A stretch of DNA of 64,000 bases. It comes from Chitinophaga sp. Cy-1792. GTDB lineage: Bacteria > Bacteroidota > Bacteroidia > Chitinophagales > Chitinophagaceae. Numbering within the stretch: the first letter of the stretch is position 1; each line of letters opens with the position of its first letter. The stretch spans positions 1,116,001 through 1,180,000 of the forward strand of contig NZ_VWWO01000003.1 of NCBI RefSeq assembly GCF_011752935.1, read 5' to 3'. This document shows, one piece after another, positions 29,113-36,572 of the stretch. A model generated the notes under the pieces. It saw nothing but the letters and a program-made list of their open reading frames with translations, was not told the DNA's origin and did not search any database. Made by a program: the position numbers and the translations under genes.

Positions 29113-29143
29113 AGCCTCCTGATTTTTCAGGAGGCTTTTTTTT
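29113..29143 (+). terminator. speA terminator
   Basis: 10-bp stem AGCCTCCTGA / TCAGGAGGCT, 4-nt T loop, eight T. Confidence 0.9.
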
Positions 29144-29169
29144 GCGTTATAGTGCCGGAAAATAAAAGA

Positions 29170-29193
29170 AGCCTTTCATGGGAATGAAAGGCT
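29170..29193 (-). terminator. Hairpin terminating leftward transcripts
   Basis: 10-bp stem AGCCTTTCAT / ATGAAAGGCT, loop GGGA, followed on the minus strand by TTCTTTTATTTT. It is about 260 bp beyond the membrane-protein gene it presumably serves. Confidence 0.6.
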
Positions 29194-29450
29194 CTATCAT
29201 GGCATAGGTAAGATTAGATTATTTCTCAGTATAAGGACAATAGGATAATTTCTTTTGAGAACAGCACAAAGGTACTGCGCTGATTGCAGCTGAAGAATCC
29301 CAAAAAGTTGTAATTTTTGTAATAAGATAATATTTTGAGATCTTTTGCGTTGTGCCCTCTTTTCGGTTATTTCCTTCCTAAATAATTGATACACATATTA
29401 TTTATGAATTGATGTGTTTGCTATTGTGTAGCTCACACTTCCGTGTAGTA

Positions 29451-30284
29451 TCATTGATCTGTGCTCTCGTTCAAGTAGTTGATAGCAATGCCACACTGTT
29501 TTTCGATCTCAGAAAAGCAGGCTTCGAGCAGTTCCAGCTCACCATTTACAAAGGCAGACTGCCCGGAGCGGGAAAAGCCCTTTACCAGGAGAAACTGCTT
29601 TGTGAGCTGCTGATTGATAATAGAGAGTTGCTGCTGTTGCTGCTGCAGGGTTTTCTTCTTCTCAATAGCGATAATGCTTTTGTAATAGGAGCCCAGGGAC
29701 CGCAGGAGGAAAAGCATATAAACGCCTACCAGGAAAGGGTTGGAGAGGTATTGAAACGATCTGGAAAATCCAGGCGACACGTACAAGGTGATTCCCTCCA
29801 GTTTCAGCCAGGCCACCAGCGAAAGATAGGCCACCAGAAAGGCGGTAGCTGATAGCGCCGCCGCTAAATTGACGGTGATATAGCATAGTAATATGCTCAT
29901 AAACCAGATGCAGGCATATTTTGCCGTAATATCCTGGTTGTTGAAAAAAGACGACAGGATGGGCATCAGCAGCGTTGTGTAGGATGTCAGGCCGCCAACA
30001 AATTTTGCTGAAACACTTTTCCGTAAAAGGAAAAGGCAGATCAGTAACATGACAGCAATGAACGGAATGAGAATGAGGTTTACATCATTCATAGTGATCA
30101 TGGCCAGCAGTGCTACAGGCATCAGTGCACAACAATAAAAAAAGATATAGTCGAAGAGTAGCTTAATCTTGGCCTGTTCGTACAGATCACCTGTTTTGCT
30201 GAGTGCTGGCCCTATGGTGGCGCGTTCTGCATTGAGATAGATGTTCTTGATGAATAGCCAGGCTCCCCTGAAGAATTTTACCAT
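29451..30284 (-). CDS. Six-helix membrane protein with C-terminal coiled coil, function unknown
   Basis: A 277-residue protein. After a 40-residue cytoplasmic start come about six hydrophobic helices (residues 43-205), then a Q-rich coiled coil (KKKTLQQQQQQLSIINQQL) and about 50 more residues ending AINYLNESTDQ. The membrane module followed by a coiled coil resembles the sensor half of Bacteroidota histidine kinases, but no kinase domain follows, and no other output domain is recognisable. Single gene. Could be a truncated sensor or an independent membrane protein. Confidence 0.6.
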   Translation of the reverse strand: MVKFFRGAWLFIKNIYLNAERATIGPALSKTGDLYEQAKIKLLFDYIFFYCCALMPVALLAMITMNDVNLILIPFIAVMLLICLFLLRKSVSAKFVGGLTSYTTLLMPILSSFFNNQDITAKYACIWFMSILLCYITVNLAAALSATAFLVAYLSLVAWLKLEGITLYVSPGFSRSFQYLSNPFLVGVYMLFLLRSLGSYYKSIIAIEKKKTLQQQQQQLSIINQQLTKQFLLVKGFSRSGQSAFVNGELELLEACFSEIEKQCGIAINYLNESTDQ

Positions 30285-30379
30285 TACTCCAAGCTTATGT
30301 ATGCAAATTATTGCAATAAAAAGTACTACAGCTTCAACTTTTGTGTGAATTACGTTTACTGCTTATATTAAGAAGAAAA

Positions 30380-30404
30380 GCCATCTCTATCAGATAGAGA
30401 TGGC
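30380..30404 (-). terminator. hsp20 terminator
   Basis: 11-bp perfect stem GCCATCTCTAT / ATAGAGATGGC with a T-rich minus-strand tail (CTTTTCTTCTT). Confidence 0.8.
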
Positions 30405-30467
30405 CTTCCTGTTTTTCTAAACCCCCATATTCATTCGCAATTCCGTCAAAAAAATTACGACTAACCC

Positions 30468-30908
30468 TTATTCAACTACTATAGCTTTAGGTTGTTCCTG
30501 TGTATTTTCCTTTTTTGGTAAGGCTACTTTCAGGATACCGTTTTCATATTTTGCAACGATCTTGCTGGTGTCGATCGAGTCGCCAATGGTGAAAGAACGT
30601 TTGAACGATCTGAAGGAGAACTCGCGGCGTACCTGTTTTTCGTTTTCGTCTTTAGCTTCTGCTTTCCTGTCGGCGCTGATGGTCAATGATTTTGCATCTG
30701 CATTGATTTTAAAATCTTCTTTACTGAATCCTGGAGCAACTACGTCGATGTTGAATCCTTCTTTGTTTTCTGTGATATTTACCGGAGGGTGAGTGGTAAA
30801 GTAGTCGTTCGTCAGAAAATCATCTTTCGCAACTTTATTCCATCCATTCGTTAAAATATTTTCTACCAATCCATTAAAAGTTTTAGGTCCAAATGTTACG
30901 TGTGTCAT
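30468..30908 (-). CDS. Small heat-shock protein, Hsp20/alpha-crystallin family
   Basis: A 146-residue ATP-independent holdase. The alpha-crystallin domain runs from about residue 35: PPVNITENKEGFNIDVVAPGFSKEDFKI, RREFSFRSFKRSFTIG and YENGILKVALPKKE, followed by an IVVE tail. The frame extends to 30977, but only the ATG at 30908 (MTHVTFGPK) begins a normal family N-terminus. Monocistronic. A short palindrome lies upstream (31022-31032). Confidence 0.93.
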   Translation of the reverse strand: MTHVTFGPKTFNGLVENILTNGWNKVAKDDFLTNDYFTTHPPVNITENKEGFNIDVVAPGFSKEDFKINADAKSLTISADRKAEAKDENEKQVRREFSFRSFKRSFTIGDSIDTSKIVAKYENGILKVALPKKENTQEQPKAIVVE

Positions 30909-31021
30909 AGTCTTTATCTTTTTTGTGGTGTTTTTATTTTTTGTTTTACACCTGATGCAGATCAAACCGGATACCATATGACTAAAACTGCTATTTTGTT
31001 AGTAAAATGGTTACAGATTAT

Positions 31022-31032
31022 GACATTATGTC
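31022..31032. promoter_or_regulatory. Short palindrome between hsp20 and bacilliredoxin genes
   Basis: GACAT-T-ATGTC, with a further ATGTC at 31051. It sits in the divergent promoter region; whether it is bound by anything is unknown. Confidence 0.25.
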
Positions 31033-31104
31033 TGATTAATTGTTTGTAAAATGTCAAAAAGTCCATTTCTCTGGTCATTTTTTTATTGTTTGGCTGGTTT
31101 AGAT

Positions 31105-31112
31105 TAACTTTG
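31105..31112 (+). promoter_or_regulatory. Probable -7 element for the bacilliredoxin gene
   Basis: TAACTTTG, an exact TAnnTTTG, 31 bp before the ATG; TTTT at 31081-31084 is a possible -33 (20-nt spacer). Confidence 0.5.
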
Positions 31113-31143
31113 GAGAAATTCTAACTAAAAAATTCATAATTAT

Positions 31144-31557
31144 ATGTATCCAGCGGAATTAGTATTGCCAAGAAAGGCCGAACTGACCGACAATGGTTTT
31201 GAGGAAATGGTCACTAAAGCTCAGGTAGATGACACACTGAAGAAAGAAGGTACAACACTGGTAGTTATAAATTCAGTTTGCGGCTGTTCTGCAGGTACTG
31301 CCCGTCCGGGTGCCCTGATGGCGGTTGCACATAGCGAAAAGAAACCAGACAGACTCACAACCAGCTTTGCAGGTTTTGACCTGGAAGCAGTACAGGCCGT
31401 TCGTGAGCACCTGCTGCCTTATCCTCCGTCTTCTCCGGCTATCGCACTGTTTAAAGACGGTCAGCTGGTTCACTTCATCGAACGTCATATGATTGAAGGA
31501 CGCTCCGCGCAGATGATCGCTGCTAACCTGATTGACGCATTCGAACAATATTGCTAA
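31144..31557 (+). CDS. BrxA/BrxB family bacilliredoxin
   Basis: A 137-residue thioredoxin-fold protein of the YphP/YqiW family, with the redox motif C46-G-C48 in VINSVCGCSAGTARP and the conserved PPSSPAIALFKDG and HMIEGRSAQMIA segments. In Firmicutes these reduce protein mixed disulfides formed with bacillithiol; several Bacteroidota make bacillithiol too, though no bsh genes are visible here. The cytoplasmic disulfide role is inferred from family. Confidence 0.92.
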   Translation: MYPAELVLPRKAELTDNGFEEMVTKAQVDDTLKKEGTTLVVINSVCGCSAGTARPGALMAVAHSEKKPDRLTTSFAGFDLEAVQAVREHLLPYPPSSPAIALFKDGQLVHFIERHMIEGRSAQMIAANLIDAFEQYC

Positions 31558-31682
31558 CTTTTATTTAAGCAATTTGAATTTCTAAATTCAAACTTGTATC
31601 GTATTTTGGTGGTTTGATTTTCCTTATAGACTAATTCGGCTTTGTTCATAGGAAAGTTCAGATCACCAATTTTTTTTCGGCT

Positions 31683-32984
31683 ATGTATCCTAATTTATAT
31701 TACGCTTTTAAAGACCTGTTAGGCCTGGAAATCCCTTTCCTTAAACTGTTTCAGACTTTTGGATTCTTCGTTGCCATTGCTTTTCTCGCTGCTGCCTATG
31801 TGCTTACCCAGGAGTTGAAACGCCGTGAAAAATTAGGCTGGATGCAGGGAGTACAGGAAAAAGTATTGATCGGCCAGCCTGTTACCAACGCTGAAATTAT
31901 TGTCAATGGCCTTGTAGGATTCCTCCTCGGACTGAAAATCGTTGGCCTGATGTTGAACTGGGATAATGCCATGCAGGACTTCCAGGGATATATGATGTCG
32001 ATGCAGGGAAGTATGGCGGCAGGTATCATTGGCCTGATCCTTTTTGCAGGATACAAAATCTACAGACGTCAGCAAACGCTTAAAAATACACAACGCAAGG
32101 AAGAGATCGTAACCATCATGCCGCATCAGCGTGTGCCGGATTTCACGGTAATGGCTGCTGTTGCGGGACTCATCGGTGCCAAAATTTTCCATAACCTGGA
32201 AAACTGGAACGATTTCGTGGCAGATCCAATAGGCGCACTGCTTTCCTTTAGCGGACTTACTTTCTACGGTGGTCTCATCGTAGCAGCGATCGTTATCATC
32301 AACTACGCCAAAAAGAAAAAAATCAATATCCGTCAACTGATCGACAGCGCTGCTCCGGCACTCATGCTCGCATACGGTATCGGAAGAATGGGCTGCCATT
32401 TCGCTGGCGACGGCGACTGGGGTATTTACAACTCTGCCTACGCTACCGATAACATGGGTAAAGTAGTGAAAGTGGCCCCTGCACAGTTTGCAGAAGAAGT
32501 ACAGAAAAACGCTAACTTCTTCGTTCCGCAATATGGCAGTATTGAAAATATTCCGCACGCTGCCTTTGAAAAACCAGCAGCATTAGGGTTCATGCCAGAC
32601 TGGTTCTTTGCCTATGGCTACCCGCACAACGTAGTTAAAGAAGGTGTTCAGATGGCTAACTGTGATGGTCAGTACTGTAAGGTATTGCCTATAGCCGTAT
32701 ATCCTACTCCGTTATATGAAATAATAGCCTGCATAGGACTCTTCCTGGTATTATGGGCTATCCGTAAACGTGTCACCGTTCCTGGTGTTATCTTCGGTAT
32801 ATATCTTGTACTGAATGGCGTTGAGCGGTTTTTTATCGAGAAGATCAGGGTAAATACCAAGTACAATATTTTTGGATTTCATCCGACACAGGCAGAGATT
32901 ATTTCTGCACTGATGGTGATAGGTGGATTGGCGTTAATATGGTATTGCAACAAGACTAAACGCACTGAAACCGCGGCTTCCTGA
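31683..32984 (+). CDS. lgt: Prolipoprotein diacylglyceryl transferase
   Basis: The inner-membrane enzyme that attaches diacylglycerol to the lipobox Cys of prolipoproteins. The 433-residue form is longer than E. coli Lgt (about 290), as usual in Bacteroidota, with an inserted loop around residues 245-330. Family features: about seven helices, GLTFYGGLIVAAI, the signature region YGIGRMGCHFAGDGDWG and the terminal VERFFIEKIRVN. It serves the many lipoproteins seen in this window. Hemerythrin gene follows after 11 bp. Confidence 0.9.
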   Translation: MYPNLYYAFKDLLGLEIPFLKLFQTFGFFVAIAFLAAAYVLTQELKRREKLGWMQGVQEKVLIGQPVTNAEIIVNGLVGFLLGLKIVGLMLNWDNAMQDFQGYMMSMQGSMAAGIIGLILFAGYKIYRRQQTLKNTQRKEEIVTIMPHQRVPDFTVMAAVAGLIGAKIFHNLENWNDFVADPIGALLSFSGLTFYGGLIVAAIVIINYAKKKKINIRQLIDSAAPALMLAYGIGRMGCHFAGDGDWGIYNSAYATDNMGKVVKVAPAQFAEEVQKNANFFVPQYGSIENIPHAAFEKPAALGFMPDWFFAYGYPHNVVKEGVQMANCDGQYCKVLPIAVYPTPLYEIIACIGLFLVLWAIRKRVTVPGVIFGIYLVLNGVERFFIEKIRVNTKYNIFGFHPTQAEIISALMVIGGLALIWYCNKTKRTETAAS

Positions 32985-32995
32985 TAGATATAATT

Positions 32996-33421
32996 ATGCA
33001 GAGACATTCCACTTTAGTGCCCCTGTCACACGAGCACAAGCGTCTTTTATTTGTGTGCCGCTATCTGAAAAAAGATGCGGCACCTTATGAGGGCTTTCCT
33101 TTAGAAACACAAGCAAAATTTGAATATGCAGTACGTATTTTCCAGGAGGTAATGGTGCCGCATATCCAGAAAGAAGACCACCTCTTTGAGAAATGTACAG
33201 GGCTGAACCCCGCTGTGGATGCAGCTATTGTCGAATTGCAGGCCGAACACCGCACTATTTCCAGGATCTATACCATGCTCTCAGAAAGTGATAACCTGGA
33301 TGAGGATATGGACTTACTGGCCAGAAGCCTGGAAGCACATATCCGTAAAGAAGAACGTAACTTTTTCGAGTTACTGCAACAGGAACTTCCACAAGTCCTT
33401 GATAGTATGCGGTTGGAATAA
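32996..33421 (+). CDS. Hemerythrin-like (HHE domain) protein
   Basis: A 141-residue four-helix protein with the histidine/acidic pattern of hemerythrin HHE domains: SHEHKRLLF, PHIQKEDHLFEK, EHRTISRIY and AHIRKEERNFFELL, which together can hold a non-heme di-iron site. Roles in the family include O2/NO sensing and iron-sulfur repair; none can be assigned. Immediately downstream of lgt, so probably co-transcribed. Confidence 0.86.
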   Translation: MQRHSTLVPLSHEHKRLLFVCRYLKKDAAPYEGFPLETQAKFEYAVRIFQEVMVPHIQKEDHLFEKCTGLNPAVDAAIVELQAEHRTISRIYTMLSESDNLDEDMDLLARSLEAHIRKEERNFFELLQQELPQVLDSMRLE

Positions 33422-33464
33422 TGCCGCCTATTTTCTATCTTGTTTATCCATAACCGGATGAACA

Positions 33465-34970
33465 ATGAAGATAAATCTACAAAAGAGTAAGTATGTCTTA
33501 CTTCTTATCCTATTGCCATTAGTGGGCTTCTCCCAGGGAAGTAAAAAGAATACCCGTAAACCAAATATCATTTATATATATGCAGATGATTTGGGTTATG
33601 GAGAATTAGGTTGCTATGGCCAGACAAAAATCAAAACCCCGCATCTGGATGAGCTCGCCCGTCAGGGGATGAGGTTTACACAACATTATACAAGTACGCC
33701 AGTATGTGCACCTGCCAGGTGTATGCTGATGACCGGACGCCATGGAGGTCATTCCTATATCAGGGGCAACTATGAGTTAGGTGGCTTTGCAGACAGCACA
33801 GAAGGTGGTCAGATGCCGCTGCCGGAAAATACCATGACGATACCCAGGATGATGAAGGAAGCTGGTTATGCTACCGGAGCCGTCGGCAAGTGGGGGCTGG
33901 GGATGCCACAAAATACCGGTAGTCCGGTAAGCCAGGGATTTGATTACTTCTACGGATATATGGACCAGAAGCAGGCCCATAATTTCTACCCCACCCATCT
34001 TTGGGAAAATGAACGTTGGGATACCCTTGATAATCCTTACATCTATGTACACCAGGCGTTGAAGCCCGATGAAAATGATCCTGCAGCTTTTGCCAGATTC
34101 ACCGGCAAAACCTATAGCATGGACAAAATGGGTGAAAAAGCGGTAGCATTTATCCGTGAACATAAAAACGAGCCTTTCTTCCTTTACCTGCCCTTCACCG
34201 GCCCGCATGTTTCATTGCAGGCACCGGATTCAGCTGTAAATGCCTATAAAGATAAATTCAATGACAAGCCTTATCGCGGAGAAAGAGGTTATGCTTCTAC
34301 TTTGTACCCAAGGGCTACCTATGCTGCCATGATTACCTATCTGGATTCCCAGGTAGGAAAGGTTTGGGAGCTGGTGAAGCAACTCGGCCTGGAAGACAAT
34401 ACCATTATTATGTTTTCCAGTGATAATGGTGCTACTTTTTCTGCCGGCGGCGCTGATGTGGAGTATTTCAATAGTAATGGCGGATTACGCGGTGCGAAAC
34501 AGGACCTTTACGAAGGTGGTATCAGAGAGCCGTTTATCGCCTACTGGCGTGGACACATTCCATCAGGTGCTACAAATGATATGATTTCAGTGCAGTATGA
34601 TATGATGGCCACTTTTGCTGATTTTGCCGGTATTAAGGCGCCAAAAAATGATGGTGTTTCGCTGGTGCCTACCTTAACCGGAAATACTGCCAAACAGCAA
34701 CAGCATCCATACCTGTATTTCGAATTTCCGGAAAAAGGTGGCCAGGTAGCCATCATAATGGGTGACTGGAAAGGAGTGAAAAGTAACATGAAGAAGAACA
34801 AATACGCTGCATGGGAGATATATAACCTGAAGAACGACCGCAGTGAAACTAAAGATCTGGCCGCTGCTCATCCGGAGTTGGCGAAGCAGTTCGAAAGTAT
34901 TCTTAAAAAAGAACATCGCGACAGTCACCTGGCAGAGTGGGAATTTATCGATTCCAGGATGACTAAATAA
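33465..34970 (+). CDS. Secreted sulfatase (arylsulfatase family)
   Basis: A 501-residue exported hydrolase (signal peptide to about GFSQG). Contains the formylglycine signature C81-A-P-A-R85 followed by MLMTGRH, the metal site YIYADDLGYGELGCYGQ and FSSDNGATF with a conserved Asp-Asn pair. The Cys is to be converted to formylglycine by an anaerobic- or FGE-type maturase encoded elsewhere. Probably acts on sulfated glycans, given the phylum. Monocistronic; terminator downstream. Confidence 0.93.
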   Translation: MKINLQKSKYVLLLILLPLVGFSQGSKKNTRKPNIIYIYADDLGYGELGCYGQTKIKTPHLDELARQGMRFTQHYTSTPVCAPARCMLMTGRHGGHSYIRGNYELGGFADSTEGGQMPLPENTMTIPRMMKEAGYATGAVGKWGLGMPQNTGSPVSQGFDYFYGYMDQKQAHNFYPTHLWENERWDTLDNPYIYVHQALKPDENDPAAFARFTGKTYSMDKMGEKAVAFIREHKNEPFFLYLPFTGPHVSLQAPDSAVNAYKDKFNDKPYRGERGYASTLYPRATYAAMITYLDSQVGKVWELVKQLGLEDNTIIMFSSDNGATFSAGGADVEYFNSNGGLRGAKQDLYEGGIREPFIAYWRGHIPSGATNDMISVQYDMMATFADFAGIKAPKNDGVSLVPTLTGNTAKQQQHPYLYFEFPEKGGQVAIIMGDWKGVKSNMKKNKYAAWEIYNLKNDRSETKDLAAAHPELAKQFESILKKEHRDSHLAEWEFIDSRMTK

Positions 34971-34992
34971 TATTAAAATTGGTTTTTACATT

Positions 34993-35038
34993 TAGGAGGC
35001 TGACAAGGAAAGATTATGGTCAGTCTCCTATTTGTTTT
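34993..35038 (+). terminator. Sulfatase terminator
   Basis: 12-bp stem TAGGAGGCTGAC / GTCAGTCTCCTA with one G-T pair, 14-nt loop, then TTTGTTTT. Confidence 0.75.
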
Positions 35039-35254
35039 AAGGGCCTAAACGCCTTACTACGCAGGATATTACGATACCCCCTATATATAGAAATGAGCCT
35101 TTAGTGCTATTTTTTCCGTTGTGAAATTATCTACCTTCATTGTACTATATATGCTAACTAGTCCAAAAATTTTTGCCATCTCCCTGAATAACCCCACTAT
35201 TTATTCCATTCATCTATACTGCTAATCCGCTTTTTTTATGCCAAATACTTCTGT

Positions 35255-36193
35255 ATGGAAAGACTCGTTCGGGTTTTCTGCTTTGTTTTCTTTTTAACTG
35301 TAGCACTATTTTCAAATGTAACTGCCTCAAAATTGCCGGAGGATAATCTCAACAGGTATGAGTTACCTGGGCGAACGGACTCCATTATGTCTTCTTTTTC
35401 GTGGATTACAGGTCAGCAGCAGTTGCCGGAAGGTATGGCGCTGGCTATTCCCAAAGGATTCCGGTTGTTGTCGCAGCAGGATAGTTATACCCTGCTGACT
35501 GAATTATGGCATAATGATGTTCATCCCGGGCTGATTGGTGTCATGCTTCCGGAGCATGTGAGTCCTATGGATGCAGCTGTATGGGGAGTTACAATATATT
35601 ATGAGTCAACAGGATACCAGAGTGAAAGGGAGCTGCTGGGTATTAATTATGATAAATTATTACGGGAGCGGAGGTTGGAACGCTACAGAAAACTAAGCAA
35701 ATCTGAGGATTATGCCGTTGTTGCTCAATCTGGTGTTGAGTGGGCCGGACGCCCTTATTATGATTCGGAGAAGCATGTTTTGTATTGGCCCTGGCTTTAT
35801 AAGAATGATGTTGCCGATAGGGGTATTTTGAATTATGAGGTTCGGTTTATGACCCATAAAGGGCAGGTTTGTTTCAATATTTTCGGCGATGGCCGTCAGC
35901 TGTCGCAGATTTTCGCCCAGGTGCCAGTGCTGGTGAACAGTGTGAAATACAATCCACGTATGGCAAAAGGCGCCTTTAATCTCCAGGCGAATCGTGTGGC
36001 TGCCTTCATGCCGGCTTCTTCTCAGTTTGATTTTACGCACCTTATTGAAGTACTGATGAATTGCTGGTTGTTTGTGGTGGTTTTCGGTATGTTGGTACTC
36101 TTTGTATATGGTATGCAATACCTTCATCGCGACCGTAAGCCAGTGAAACATTTATCCCGTCACCTGATTCGTATTGATGAGAGCCTGAATTAA
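35255..36193 (+). CDS. DUF2167 family membrane-anchored protein
   Basis: A 312-residue protein with signal peptide (to about TASKL), an extracytoplasmic DUF2167 domain (LPEGMALAIPKGFRLL, GLIGVMLPE, AAVWGVTIYYESTGY, INYDKLLRE) and a C-terminal helix at about residues 264-288 (WLFVVVFGMLVLFVYGMQYL). Function of the family is unknown. A strong terminator follows. Confidence 0.82.
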   Translation: MERLVRVFCFVFFLTVALFSNVTASKLPEDNLNRYELPGRTDSIMSSFSWITGQQQLPEGMALAIPKGFRLLSQQDSYTLLTELWHNDVHPGLIGVMLPEHVSPMDAAVWGVTIYYESTGYQSERELLGINYDKLLRERRLERYRKLSKSEDYAVVAQSGVEWAGRPYYDSEKHVLYWPWLYKNDVADRGILNYEVRFMTHKGQVCFNIFGDGRQLSQIFAQVPVLVNSVKYNPRMAKGAFNLQANRVAAFMPASSQFDFTHLIEVLMNCWLFVVVFGMLVLFVYGMQYLHRDRKPVKHLSRHLIRIDESLN

Positions 36194-36572
36194 TTCCATC
36201 TATATAGTAAATTTTTAATATTCCGGAGATTACAGCCGGCTATTCCCTCTACCTATATATTATATATAATGACCTATGCGCGCCAATAAATCACCATTAT
36301 TGGCGCTTTTTGTTCCTATAGGGTCAATGTCGACAAACGCTACCTTTTCTTTCTACTTTATGAAACATCCTTGATTTATAGTCGTCTTTAGGATGATTTG
36401 AGCAACTTTACCGATCATCACAACCTAATTGCCGCTTGTGTATAATTAAGAACTATGTATTGCATAATACCTACTTTTACATTGTAGTTGTTAAGCTACT
36501 GTAGTGGTTAAACCAAGGTTCTTAATTGCTATCAAGTACTGAAATCTAAAAAACCAAAAAAACCGCCCTTTT
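36194..36572. other. Intergenic region before the outer-membrane receptor
   Basis: 379 bp with one terminator (36280-36311) and about 260 bp of AT-rich leader or promoter region for the receptor gene. TACTTTTA at 36472-36479 is a near-match -7 box. No gene supported. Confidence 0.6.
36280..36311 (+). terminator. DUF2167 gene terminator
   Basis: 10-bp stem GCGCCAATAA / TTATTGGCGC, 7-nt loop, five T. Confidence 0.85.

Larger units (their letters stand above)
29092..29450. other. Intergenic region with two terminators
   Basis: 359 bp between convergent genes. It holds the speA terminator and a second, minus-facing hairpin; the remaining bases to 29450 are AT-rich with no supported gene. Confidence 0.7.
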
